A DNA stretch of 39,461 nucleotides from an uncultured bacterium (lineage in GTDB: Bacteria; Bacteroidota; Bacteroidia; Chitinophagales; Chitinophagaceae): positions 1 through 39,461 of the forward strand of contig CAIKEH010000052.1 of the NCBI GenBank assembly GCA_903826405.1, read 5' to 3'. Under the pieces are notes generated by a model that was not told the DNA's origin, did not search any database, and saw nothing but the letters and a program-made list of their open reading frames with translations. Below, in pieces: positions 7,659-15,459 of the stretch (its first letter is position 1; every line of letters starts with the position of its first letter). A program made the position numbers and the translations under genes.

Positions 7659-10103
7659 ATGCAAGTCTTGAAATTCGGAGGTACCTCGGTCGCTAATGCG
7701 GTCAATATCACCAAGGTCATGGACATCGTCCAAAAAAACCTGGACAGGGGCCCTTCCTTTGTGGTGGTTTCCGCACTCGGCGGGACCACGGATATGCTCA
7801 TTCAATGCGGAAATCTGGCCGCTCAGGGCAATGAAAATTATAAAGATGTTATCCAACAGATCGAGACCAGACACCTGGATGCCGTCAAAGAACTCATAGC
7901 CGTACAGCAACAAAGCAGTGTGCTCAGTCTGGTCAAAAAGCTCATCAACGAGATCGAGGACATCTGCAATGGCGTTTTCCTGCTCGGAGAACTTTCAGAC
8001 AGGACCCGGGACAGAATCATGAGTTACGGTGAATTGGCCTCTTCGCAGATGATCGCCGCCGCATTCCAGAACACAGGGGCTTCCGCAGAGTGGAAAGACT
8101 CGAGAGACCTCATCCAAACGAACTCGCTATATGGTAACGCAGTCGTCGATTTCGAGATCACTAATGCCAAAATCAGGGAATTTTCACCGTCCATAAAAAA
8201 CAGCATCATTGTACTTCCCGGATTCATTGCATCCGACTCAAAGGGCATCACCACCACGCTCGGACGCGGAGGCTCGGATTACACAGCAGCCATTCTGGCC
8301 GCTGGACTCCACGCCTCCATCCTGGAGATCTGGACTGATGTTTCCGGGATGATGACAGCAGATCCAAGATGGGTCAGCAATGTGCGGATCATCCCCTCTA
8401 TCTCTTATCAGGAGGCCATGGAACTCTCGCATTTCGGAGCCAAAGTCATCTACCCCCCGACCATTCAGCCCGTCATGAACAGCGGGATCCCCGTTTGGAT
8501 CAAAAATACATTCGCGCCTTCCGACCCGGGAACCGTCATCATGAATTCTCCAGATTCCAACGGCAATGTCATCCGGGGCATCTCCAGTATAAACAAGGTC
8601 TCCCTCTTAAGTCTGGAAGGAAGTGGCATGATCGGTGTACCCGGATTTTCCAAACGCCTTTTCGAGGCTTTGGCCAATGAAAATATCAATGTCATCCTCA
8701 TTACCCAAGGCTCATCGGAACACTCCATCTGCGTAGGGATCGATGCAGTGAATACGGAAAAGGCCAGAGAAGCGGTGGATAAGGCATTTTCCGTGGAGAT
8801 CGCTTTACAGAAAGTGGAAAAACTGCGCGCGGAGGAAGATCTTTCCATCGTTGCGCTTGTAGGTGAGCAGATGAAGAGCCATCCCGGCATCAGTGGACGC
8901 ATGTTCGGTGCACTCGGTCGGAATGGCATCAACGTCAGGGCTATCGCTCAGGGTTCATCAGAAAGAAATATTTCCGCTGTGATCTCCAACGAAGAAGTCA
9001 GAAAAGCGATCAACGTCCTGCATGAGGAATTTTTCGAAACCACCTATAAACAGATAAACCTGTATATCGCCGGCACCGGCAACGTGGGAAGTAAGTTACT
9101 CGGACAGTTGCTTCAACAACAGCAATATCTTGCCGATCATCTCCGTCTGCAATTACGCGTCGTCGGAATCATCAACAGCAGGAAGATGATCATCAGTGAC
9201 GAAGGACTTGATGCCGGCAACTGGTCCGCCGCGATTCAGAACGGTCAAACTGCCGACCTACAAGCCTTTATCCAGGAGATCATCCGGAAAAATCTCCGAA
9301 ACACCGTATTCGTCGACATTACCGCCAACGACAAAGTGGCCATGGTCTACGAACATCTGCTGCGTAAATCCATGAGCGTAGTAGCCTGCAACAAGATCGC
9401 TGCATCCTCTGAATACAGCCACTACCGGAAACTGAAGGATCTCGCTCGGGAGTTCAACTGCAGGTTCCTGTTCGAAACCAATGTTGGCGCCGCTTTGCCG
9501 GTCATCGGAACATTGAATGACTTGCTACGCAGCGGCGACCGTGTCAATCGAATGGAAGCTGTACTCAGCGGAACGCTCAACTTCGTCTTCAACTACTATG
9601 ATGGCACACGACCATTCGCAGATGTGGTCAAACAAGCGCAGGACGAAGGATATACGGAACCTGATCCCCGTCTCGACCTCAGTGGTACCGACGTGATGAG
9701 GAAGATCATGATCCTCGCCCGTGAGGCTGGCGAACAAATGGAGATGGAAGAGATCACCTGCAATGCCTTCCTTCCGGAATCCTGCATGAAAGGTACCGTG
9801 TCGGATTTTTATGATGAGATGGCCAGACAGGAAGCACATTTCAAAAGCTTGTACGAAGAAGCAGTAAAAGCTGGCTGCAAGTTGAAGGTAGTCGCCACCT
9901 TCGATAATGGGAAGGCTGCCGTGGGCCTGAAGCACATTGCACCTCAAAGTGATTTCTACCACCTTTACGGAAAAGACAATCTGGTACTCTTTTATACGGA
10001 AAGGTATCCTGAACAACCTCTGGTGGTCAAAGGTGCGGGAGCAGGTGCGGAAGTCACGGCGAGCGGTGTGTTCGCGGACATCATCAGAGCAACCATGAGT
10101 TGA
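7659..10103 (+). CDS. thrA: bifunctional aspartokinase / homoserine dehydrogenase
   Basis: The 814-residue fusion catalyses the first and third steps of the aspartate pathway. The kinase part opens with KFGGTSVAN and includes TTTLGRGGSDYTA. Two ACT-type regulatory segments follow, including SLEGSGMIGVPG (about 325) and VALVGEQMKSHPGISGR with IAQGSSERNISAVI (about 400-440), which in this family bind threonine. The dehydrogenase part has the NAD(P)-binding GTGNVGSKLL (about 470), the substrate-binding block ETNVGAALPVIGTL and the LSGTLNFVF motif, then GYTEPDPRLDLSGTDVMRK with catalytic Asp/Lys. The length matches E. coli ThrA (820). It is the first structural gene after the leader peptide and is followed by thrB and thrC. 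Feedback by threonine is expected from the ACT domains. Confidence 0.97.
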   Translation: MQVLKFGGTSVANAVNITKVMDIVQKNLDRGPSFVVVSALGGTTDMLIQCGNLAAQGNENYKDVIQQIETRHLDAVKELIAVQQQSSVLSLVKKLINEIEDICNGVFLLGELSDRTRDRIMSYGELASSQMIAAAFQNTGASAEWKDSRDLIQTNSLYGNAVVDFEITNAKIREFSPSIKNSIIVLPGFIASDSKGITTTLGRGGSDYTAAILAAGLHASILEIWTDVSGMMTADPRWVSNVRIIPSISYQEAMELSHFGAKVIYPPTIQPVMNSGIPVWIKNTFAPSDPGTVIMNSPDSNGNVIRGISSINKVSLLSLEGSGMIGVPGFSKRLFEALANENINVILITQGSSEHSICVGIDAVNTEKAREAVDKAFSVEIALQKVEKLRAEEDLSIVALVGEQMKSHPGISGRMFGALGRNGINVRAIAQGSSERNISAVISNEEVRKAINVLHEEFFETTYKQINLYIAGTGNVGSKLLGQLLQQQQYLADHLRLQLRVVGIINSRKMIISDEGLDAGNWSAAIQNGQTADLQAFIQEIIRKNLRNTVFVDITANDKVAMVYEHLLRKSMSVVACNKIAASSEYSHYRKLKDLAREFNCRFLFETNVGAALPVIGTLNDLLRSGDRVNRMEAVLSGTLNFVFNYYDGTRPFADVVKQAQDEGYTEPDPRLDLSGTDVMRKIMILAREAGEQMEMEEITCNAFLPESCMKGTVSDFYDEMARQEAHFKSLYEEAVKAGCKLKVVATFDNGKAAVGLKHIAPQSDFYHLYGKDNLVLFYTERYPEQPLVVKGAGAGAEVTASGVFADIIRATMS

Positions 10104-10190
10104 TCGTCTGCCCAATAAGCAAGACAAGATACAGATGGAATGAACAAGTTAATGGTGGATAAGGGAAAATACACTTCATAGATAGTCAAG

Positions 10191-11132
10191 TTGAATACCA
10201 ATAGCCCCAATCGGATCCAAGTCTCTGCCCCCGCAACCGTGGCCAACCTGGTATGTGGTTTCGATGTATTAGGCATGGCCCTGAATGAGCCAACTGATAT
10301 CATGGAGATCGCATTCAATGACCTGGGCATATTGCGCATCAGCCATACGGATGGATACGACCTGCCCACAGACCCGGAAAAGAACGTTGCTGGTGCGGCA
10401 CTGCTCGCACTCATGGCCGAGTTGGAAGGAAAGACAGGGTTCGACCTGAGCATCACCAAGAACATAAAACCCGGAAGTGGCTTGGGATCGAGTGCAGCCA
10501 GCTCGGCTGGTGCCGTGGCTGCAGCGAACATGCTGTTAGGTAACCGGTTTTCTAAATACGACCTCATCCGCTTTGCCATGAACGGAGAGAAAGTGGCCAG
10601 CGGGGTAAAGCATGCGGACAATATCACACCTTGCCTGCTGGGAGGAGTTACTCTGATCCGCGCCATCCATCCATTAGATATCGTCCAACTTGATGCACCT
10701 CCGTTATTCGTGACCGTGGTGCATCCGCAAATAGAGGTTCGCACATCGGATGCCCGACAGATCCTTCGAAAAGAAGTGCAACTGAAGAGTGCGATCAAGC
10801 AATGGGGCAATATCGCAGGACTTGTAGCGGGTTTCCTCAAGCATGATTATGATCTCATCGGGAGATCACTAGAGGATGTCATCATCGAGCCCGTTCGAAG
10901 CATACTCATACCGGGATTCAATATCGTGAAATCCCGTTGTCTTGAAGCAGGAGCCTTGGGCGGTGGGATATCAGGAAGCGGCCCTTCCATCTTCATGTTG
11001 AATAAAGAGGAGTCAACGGCAAGGGATGTGGAAACGATCATGAAAGACGTCTACTCTTCGCTAGGTATAGATTTCAAAACCTATGTAACCACCCTGAACC
11101 GGGAAGGTGTTCAATTGATCAAGTCCGAATAG
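10191..11132 (+). CDS. thrB: homoserine kinase
   Basis: The 313-residue GHMP-family kinase phosphorylates homoserine to O-phosphohomoserine. It shows the N-terminal substrate motif SAPATVANLVCGFDVLG (12-28), the ATP-binding loop PGSGLGSSAASSAGA (94-107) and the C-terminal GGGISGSGPSIF segment. The start is a TTG at 10191. An in-frame TAG at 10179-10181 lies just upstream and no ATG or GTG is available before the conserved N-terminus, so TTG is well supported. It sits 87 bases after thrA and 14 bases before thrC, in one operon. A rare start codon between two ATG-starting genes may lower its expression relative to thrA and thrC; that is inference. Confidence 0.95.
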   Translation: MNTNSPNRIQVSAPATVANLVCGFDVLGMALNEPTDIMEIAFNDLGILRISHTDGYDLPTDPEKNVAGAALLALMAELEGKTGFDLSITKNIKPGSGLGSSAASSAGAVAAANMLLGNRFSKYDLIRFAMNGEKVASGVKHADNITPCLLGGVTLIRAIHPLDIVQLDAPPLFVTVVHPQIEVRTSDARQILRKEVQLKSAIKQWGNIAGLVAGFLKHDYDLIGRSLEDVIIEPVRSILIPGFNIVKSRCLEAGALGGGISGSGPSIFMLNKEESTARDVETIMKDVYSSLGIDFKTYVTTLNREGVQLIKSE

Positions 11133-11146
11133 CATCATACTGGAAC

Positions 11147-12448
11147 ATGCGATACTATAGCCTCAACAGAACTTCCCCTTCCGTCAATTTCCAAGACGCT
11201 TCAGTCCGTGGACAGGCCCCTGACAAAGGTTTGTATTTCCCTGAAAACATACCTACACTCCCCGATGGATTCATCAGTAGCCTGAAAGAGATGACGCCGG
11301 AGGAAATCGCTTATCACGTACTAGCACCTTATGTAGGCGACAGCATCCCCGAATCAGTACTTCGAAGGATCCTACAAGAAACCATTTCATTCGACATCCC
11401 CCTGGTCAAGGTAGCTGAAGACATATACAGTCTGGAACTGTTCCATGGCCCCACTCTGGCATTCAAGGATGTGGGGGCACGGTTCATGAGTCGCTGCCTC
11501 GGATATTTCGCTCGTGAACGTAAAGAAAAATTAGTGGTGCTTGTAGCCACCTCCGGGGATACAGGAGGAGCAGTTGCTAACGGATTCTATGACGTACCCG
11601 GTGTGGAAGTAGTCATCCTCTATCCTTCCGGCAAGGTCAGTCCGGTGCAGGAAAAACAACTGACAGCTTTGGGCAGGAACATCCATGCACTGGAAGTGAA
11701 AGGCAACTTCGACGATTGCCAGCGTATGGTGAAAACCGCATTTGCCGATGATGAACTCATGGGCAGGATCTTCCTCACCTCGGCGAACTCTATAAATGTA
11801 GCTCGCTGGCTTCCCCAGCAGATCTATTATTTTTTGGCACTCCGCCAATGGGAAGATCTCAATAAACCACCGGTCTTTTGTGTGCCCAGTGGTAATTTCG
11901 GTAACATCTGTGCCGGACTATTGGCGAATCGGTCAGGCCTTCCCGTGGAACATTTCATTGCTGCCGTGAATGATAATGATGTGATCGCAAGATACCTGGA
12001 AACGGGAGATTATTATCCCATCCAGGCCGTCCCCACCCTGTCCAATGCCATGGATGTCGGAGATCCAAGTAATTTCATTCGCATCGAGGAGATCTTTGGA
12101 GGTGAGTGGGAAACCATGACCTCCCGTCTGAGTTCAGTCAGCATAAGTGATGAAGAAACCATGGCCACCATCAAAAGGGTGTATGAACAGAGCGGGTACC
12201 TGCTTGATCCGCATGGGGCGGTGGGTTATCTTGCCCTGGAACGATATCTTGAAAAACATCCGGGTCAAAAAGGCATCTTTCTGGAAACAGCACACCCAGT
12301 GAAATTCCCCGAAAGTGTCGAAGCCATTACCGGAAAGCCTATACCCGTGCCCGATCACGTACTGCCTCTATTGGCAAGACCAAAGGTCTCCACCTTGATC
12401 GAACCTGATTATGCCACTCTTAAAAATGCCTTGTTGCATTTGGCCTGA
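11147..12448 (+). CDS. thrC: threonine synthase
   Basis: The 433-residue PLP enzyme converts O-phosphohomoserine to threonine, the last step of the pathway. It starts with the typical MRYYSLNRTSPSVNF and has the cofactor lysine in HGPTLAFKDVGARF (Lys107). The glycine-rich phosphate loop is VVLVATSGDTGGAVANGF, followed by VPSGNFGNICAGLLA and the late segment LDPHGAVGYLAL. Length and motif order match the short (fold-type II, E. coli-like) threonine synthases. It follows thrB by 14 bases and is followed by a thioesterase after 23 bases. Confidence 0.96.
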   Translation: MRYYSLNRTSPSVNFQDASVRGQAPDKGLYFPENIPTLPDGFISSLKEMTPEEIAYHVLAPYVGDSIPESVLRRILQETISFDIPLVKVAEDIYSLELFHGPTLAFKDVGARFMSRCLGYFARERKEKLVVLVATSGDTGGAVANGFYDVPGVEVVILYPSGKVSPVQEKQLTALGRNIHALEVKGNFDDCQRMVKTAFADDELMGRIFLTSANSINVARWLPQQIYYFLALRQWEDLNKPPVFCVPSGNFGNICAGLLANRSGLPVEHFIAAVNDNDVIARYLETGDYYPIQAVPTLSNAMDVGDPSNFIRIEEIFGGEWETMTSRLSSVSISDEETMATIKRVYEQSGYLLDPHGAVGYLALERYLEKHPGQKGIFLETAHPVKFPESVEAITGKPIPVPDHVLPLLARPKVSTLIEPDYATLKNALLHLA

Positions 12449-12471
12449 GCTATTTTATTTATCTTGTCGGA

Positions 12472-12900
12472 ATGACACTCCCCCCAACAAATGCATTCCG
12501 TCACCTATTGGAGATCCTCCCCACAGACATCGACGAATTAGGCCATGTGAATAATGTCGTCTACCTGCGTTGGGTTCAGGAAGCTTCTGCCCGTCATTGG
12601 GAAGAGTTGGCTGACGAAGAAACCAGAAAAAATTTTGCTTGGGTGGTTCTGCGACATGAGATCGACTATAATTACCCCGCGGATCAGAATGACAGCATCC
12701 ATGTGCTTACCTGGGTCGGCCAAACCGAAGGTGTTCGTTCCCAAAGACATGTGAATATATATAATGCGTCGAACAGACTTTTGGCATCGGCCTGTACAAC
12801 CTGGTGCATGATAGATGCCCATTCAGGAAAACCCAGGAAGATAGAGGATAAGGTGCTCAAAATGCTTTTGAATAGCGGCGTCATCGTAAATCATTCATGA
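12472..12900 (+). CDS. acyl-CoA thioesterase, 4HBT hot-dog family
   Basis: The 142-residue protein has the hot-dog signature TDIDELGHVNNVVYLRWVQEA (18-38), with the Asp/His positions of the 4-hydroxybenzoyl-CoA thioesterase (YbgC/FadM-like) group. A central strand DYNYPADQNDSIHVLTWVG and ASACTTWCMID follow. The family hydrolyses acyl-CoA thioesters in the cytoplasm. The substrate cannot be read from sequence. It starts 23 bases after thrC with no terminator or promoter visible between them, so it is probably the last gene of the thr operon by read-through, although its chemistry is unrelated to threonine synthesis. Confidence 0.85.
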   Translation: MTLPPTNAFRHLLEILPTDIDELGHVNNVVYLRWVQEASARHWEELADEETRKNFAWVVLRHEIDYNYPADQNDSIHVLTWVGQTEGVRSQRHVNIYNASNRLLASACTTWCMIDAHSGKPRKIEDKVLKMLLNSGVIVNHS

Positions 12901-12926
12901 AAGAAATGGAGTTATGATCCCCATAT

Positions 12927-12956
12927 TCCGGGAATGTACTATATTATATTCCCGGA
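12927..12956. promoter_or_regulatory. 9-bp inverted repeat upstream of methyltransferase
   Basis: TCCGGGAAT (12927-12935) and ATTCCCGGA (12948-12956) form a perfect 9+9 inverted repeat around an AT-only core apart from its first bases (spacer of 12). No T run follows, so a terminator is less likely than an operator for a dimeric regulator. It lies 27 bases after the thioesterase stop and 71 bases before the methyltransferase start. Confidence 0.4.
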
Positions 12957-13027
12957 CATGAACAATTCCCTTGCCCGTATTCGCCTTTCGAATTTTCAAA
13001 CCGATTTTAAAATAAAAAACGAAAATA

Positions 13028-13876
13028 ATGGACCAACATTTGAATGAAATCAGTGAACAGCAAAAAGCCACCTGGAACCGATTTTCAACGGGATGGGAAA
13101 AATGGGATGCTCTATTCATGGATTTCTTGAGTCCCATGGGGGATGCCATCATAAATGGTCTAAAGGTTCAAGATGGCGACTGGGTGCTAGATGTTGCTTC
13201 GGGAACTGGTGAACCTGGTCTGACCATAGCAAAGTTGAATCCAAACGGACGTGTGGTGATCACAGACCTTTCTGAAAAAATGCTTGATATAGCTAAATCA
13301 AACGCCGAAGCTAAAGGGCTGCATAATATACAAACCAGAGCCTGTGATGCGAGTGAACTTCCCTTCCCAGACATGAGCTTCGACTCGATCAGTTGCCGCA
13401 TGGGATTGATGTTCTTTCCGGACATGGAAGTTTCCATCAAAGAGATGGTTCGAGTTCTCAAACCAGGAGGCCGCCTCTCCGTTTCTGTATGGGCAGGACC
13501 TGAGAAGAATTTTTGGATCACTGCGATCATGGGCACTATTGCAGAACATATTGAACTAGCGCCTGTTTCACCGGGAGATCCAGGCATGTTCCGATGTGCA
13601 CAGGATGGCCTGATCGCAGATCTATTCAAAAAAACCGGGCTTCAACAGGTGGAGCAACAGGAAGTCCACAGTCTGCTCAAAACGGGTACGGCAGAACTAT
13701 ATTGGGATATCATGAATGAGGCAGCGGGTCCCCCCGTATTAGCACTTTCGAAAGCAGATCCATCCATCGTTGAAAAAATTAAGGGAATCACCATCTCCAA
13801 AGTGAAGGCAAGATATCCTGATGATGGAGAGGTCATGATCGATGCCAGTTCCTGGGTGATCAGCGGAACAAAATAA
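13028..13876 (+). CDS. class I SAM-dependent methyltransferase
   Basis: The 282-residue protein has the Rossmann-fold methyltransferase pattern. Motif I is VLDVASGTGEPGL (53-65). The acidic end of strand 2 is VVITDLSEKML. ACDASELPFPDMSFDSISC follows (motif II-like, UbiE/Methyltransf_11 type), then MVRVLKPGGRLSVSVWAGP (post-II). It transfers a methyl group from SAM to an unknown small molecule. The resemblance to UbiE/COQ5-like enzymes is at fold level, and a menaquinone role is not supported by its position. It starts from an ATG behind an A-rich leader. The inverted repeat at 12927-12956 in its upstream region may control it. No functional link to its neighbours is evident. Confidence 0.85.
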   Translation: MDQHLNEISEQQKATWNRFSTGWEKWDALFMDFLSPMGDAIINGLKVQDGDWVLDVASGTGEPGLTIAKLNPNGRVVITDLSEKMLDIAKSNAEAKGLHNIQTRACDASELPFPDMSFDSISCRMGLMFFPDMEVSIKEMVRVLKPGGRLSVSVWAGPEKNFWITAIMGTIAEHIELAPVSPGDPGMFRCAQDGLIADLFKKTGLQQVEQQEVHSLLKTGTAELYWDIMNEAAGPPVLALSKADPSIVEKIKGITISKVKARYPDDGEVMIDASSWVISGTK

Positions 13877-14066
13877 ATGAAAGCATAAACTACTTTTCAT
13901 TTCATTGTTCTCATCAAGAGCGCTATTTATCAGATAGAAAGGTAAGGTTCGTATCCATGTCTGGAAGTACGATGTTGCCGTGTATAAACAATACACACTA
14001 ATCGATAGGTACCTTCAGGCAAAAAGAACGGGGCAAGTCATTCGAGGGGCTTACATACTACCGCAT

Positions 14067-14582
14067 ATGTCAGGTCAAATTTCCATCATTTCCAGTTCAC
14101 CTTCAGATCTGGATAATATTTTCTGGTTTTACGATCAAGCTATCGCCTTTCAGAAAAAAGTCTTCCATAAAAATTGGTTGGGATTCGACAGGGGTTTGGT
14201 GGAAAGGGAGATCAAGGAAGGTCGGCAATTCAGGATCATTTTGGACGGAGTAGCAGTTTGCGTATTCCTCATCAGCCTGGATGACCGGACGATCTGGAAG
14301 GAACTCGATAATGACAATGCCTTATACCTTCATCGTATTGTAACACATCCTGAATACAGGGGAAGGTCATTCGTTGCTACCATCATTAGATGGGCAAAGG
14401 CCTTTTGCATGCGAGAAAAAAGAGAATACATACGTTTGGATACCTGGAGTGACAACTTGAAATTGATCGAATACTACAGATCATCTGGCTTCAGATTCGT
14501 CAAGAATACGGTACTTGATGATATAGAAGGATTACCCGAACATTACCAATGGGAATTGGCCTTACTCGAGATTCGGATCTGA
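14067..14582 (+). CDS. GNAT-family N-acetyltransferase
   Basis: From the ATG at 14067 the product has 171 residues and begins directly with the first GNAT strand and helix (ISIISSSPSDLDNIFWFYDQA). The acetyl-CoA region is LHRIVTHPEYRGRSFVATIIRWAKAF, a good motif A with a slightly divergent R-G-R-S loop in place of the usual R-G-x-G. Motif B is DTWSDNLKLIEYYRSSGFRFV. A GTG at 13980 would add 29 residues with no family counterpart, so I take 14067 as the start. The substrate is unknown; small-molecule or protein amino groups are possible. It stands alone between the methyltransferase and the lipoprotein, on the same strand. Confidence 0.8.
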   Translation: MSGQISIISSSPSDLDNIFWFYDQAIAFQKKVFHKNWLGFDRGLVEREIKEGRQFRIILDGVAVCVFLISLDDRTIWKELDNDNALYLHRIVTHPEYRGRSFVATIIRWAKAFCMREKREYIRLDTWSDNLKLIEYYRSSGFRFVKNTVLDDIEGLPEHYQWELALLEIRI

Positions 14583-14722
14583 ACTTTACAGAGCAGATCT
14601 GACATCAAAATAATTTTGAAGTCATGATCTGATAAAATCGTGAACAGTTGGCCTATAGCCCCTTTTTTTCTAAAACCCGTTTCCAAATGGAGATCGGAAA
14701 ATTCATACATTCATGAAAAAAT

Positions 14723-15391
14723 ATGAAAAAGGCCATTACTGGATTATTGATGCTAACTTTTTTCGGCTCCTGTCAGATGCCAAAGACCGAGGATAAGCCC
14801 AACTCGGTACCAGAGCAAGCTGAAGTGATCAGGGATACCGCTGCCTCAGCCAAAGTTGGATCCACGATCACTGTTATCGATTTCAAGACCAAAACCGGAA
14901 GGTCCTACTCCGTGATCGAGGAGAAGAGCAGTGCAAGCATAAGCAAATTATCAGTTGCACTTAAAGATTTCATCTCTTCCAATGATACCATCAATATCGG
15001 AGAATCCGATCCGGTAAACAAGATTTTCCTTGCTGATCTCAACAAAGATGGTTTTGAGGAATTGTACATCCTGACCACTTCTGCAGGTAGCGGTAGCGGG
15101 GGGAGCATATACGGACTGGCCTCGAATAAGGACAAAAGTGCAACTCCTATCCATGTCCAGGAGTTGACTGAAAAGGATATCGCCAAGGGAGGCAAATTTG
15201 AAGGCTACCAAGGACATGACTCGATTTTTGTGCAGGGAAATCTGTTGGCAAGGCAGTTCCCGGTTTATAAAGACGGAGACAATAATGCGACCCCAACTGG
15301 CGGGAAACGTACTGTATTTTACACCCTTTCGTCCGGTGAAGCAGCTTGGCAACTGACCATCTCGAGCACGGCACATGCAAGCATGAAATAG
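14723..15391 (+). CDS. PliI-like lysozyme-inhibitor lipoprotein
   Basis: The 222-residue product has a lipoprotein signal with a lipobox-like FFGSC (Cys17) and a low-complexity linker to about residue 45. The C-terminal domain has FLADLNKDGFEELYILTTS, the loop AGSGSGGSIYG (121-131), GYQGHDSIF (161-169), YKDGDNNATPTGG (182-194) and a final AWQLTI strand. This order matches the PliI family of periplasmic inhibitors of invertebrate-type lysozyme, in which the S-G-S-x-x-Y loop plugs the enzyme active site. From the lipobox I infer a periplasm-facing or surface lipoprotein that protects peptidoglycan from host or predator lysozyme. The gene converges with rpoB on a shared terminator. The family assignment is from motif memory, not an alignment. 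Confidence 0.65.
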   Translation: MKKAITGLLMLTFFGSCQMPKTEDKPNSVPEQAEVIRDTAASAKVGSTITVIDFKTKTGRSYSVIEEKSSASISKLSVALKDFISSNDTINIGESDPVNKIFLADLNKDGFEELYILTTSAGSGSGGSIYGLASNKDKSATPIHVQELTEKDIAKGGKFEGYQGHDSIFVQGNLLARQFPVYKDGDNNATPTGGKRTVFYTLSSGEAAWQLTISSTAHASMK

Positions 15392-15410
15392 AATTGATTT
15401 TCCGGTAAAG

Positions 15411-15444
15411 AAAAAAGCCATCTGTAAACAGATGGCTTTTGATT
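15411..15444. terminator. bidirectional terminator between PliI-like gene and rpoB
   Basis: A perfect 12-bp stem (15413-15424 with 15429-15440) with a TAAA loop. The A run on the left and T run on the right give U tracts for both strands. It ends the lipoprotein transcript and the rpoB transcript, so transcription from rpoB does not continue into a following rpoC. Confidence 0.88.
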
Positions 15445-15459
15445 TTATATGAGTCAGGC

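Noticed and set aside
13980-14066. GTG-started N-terminal extension of the GNAT gene
   Set aside because: The added 29 residues precede the first GNAT strand and show no conserved pattern.
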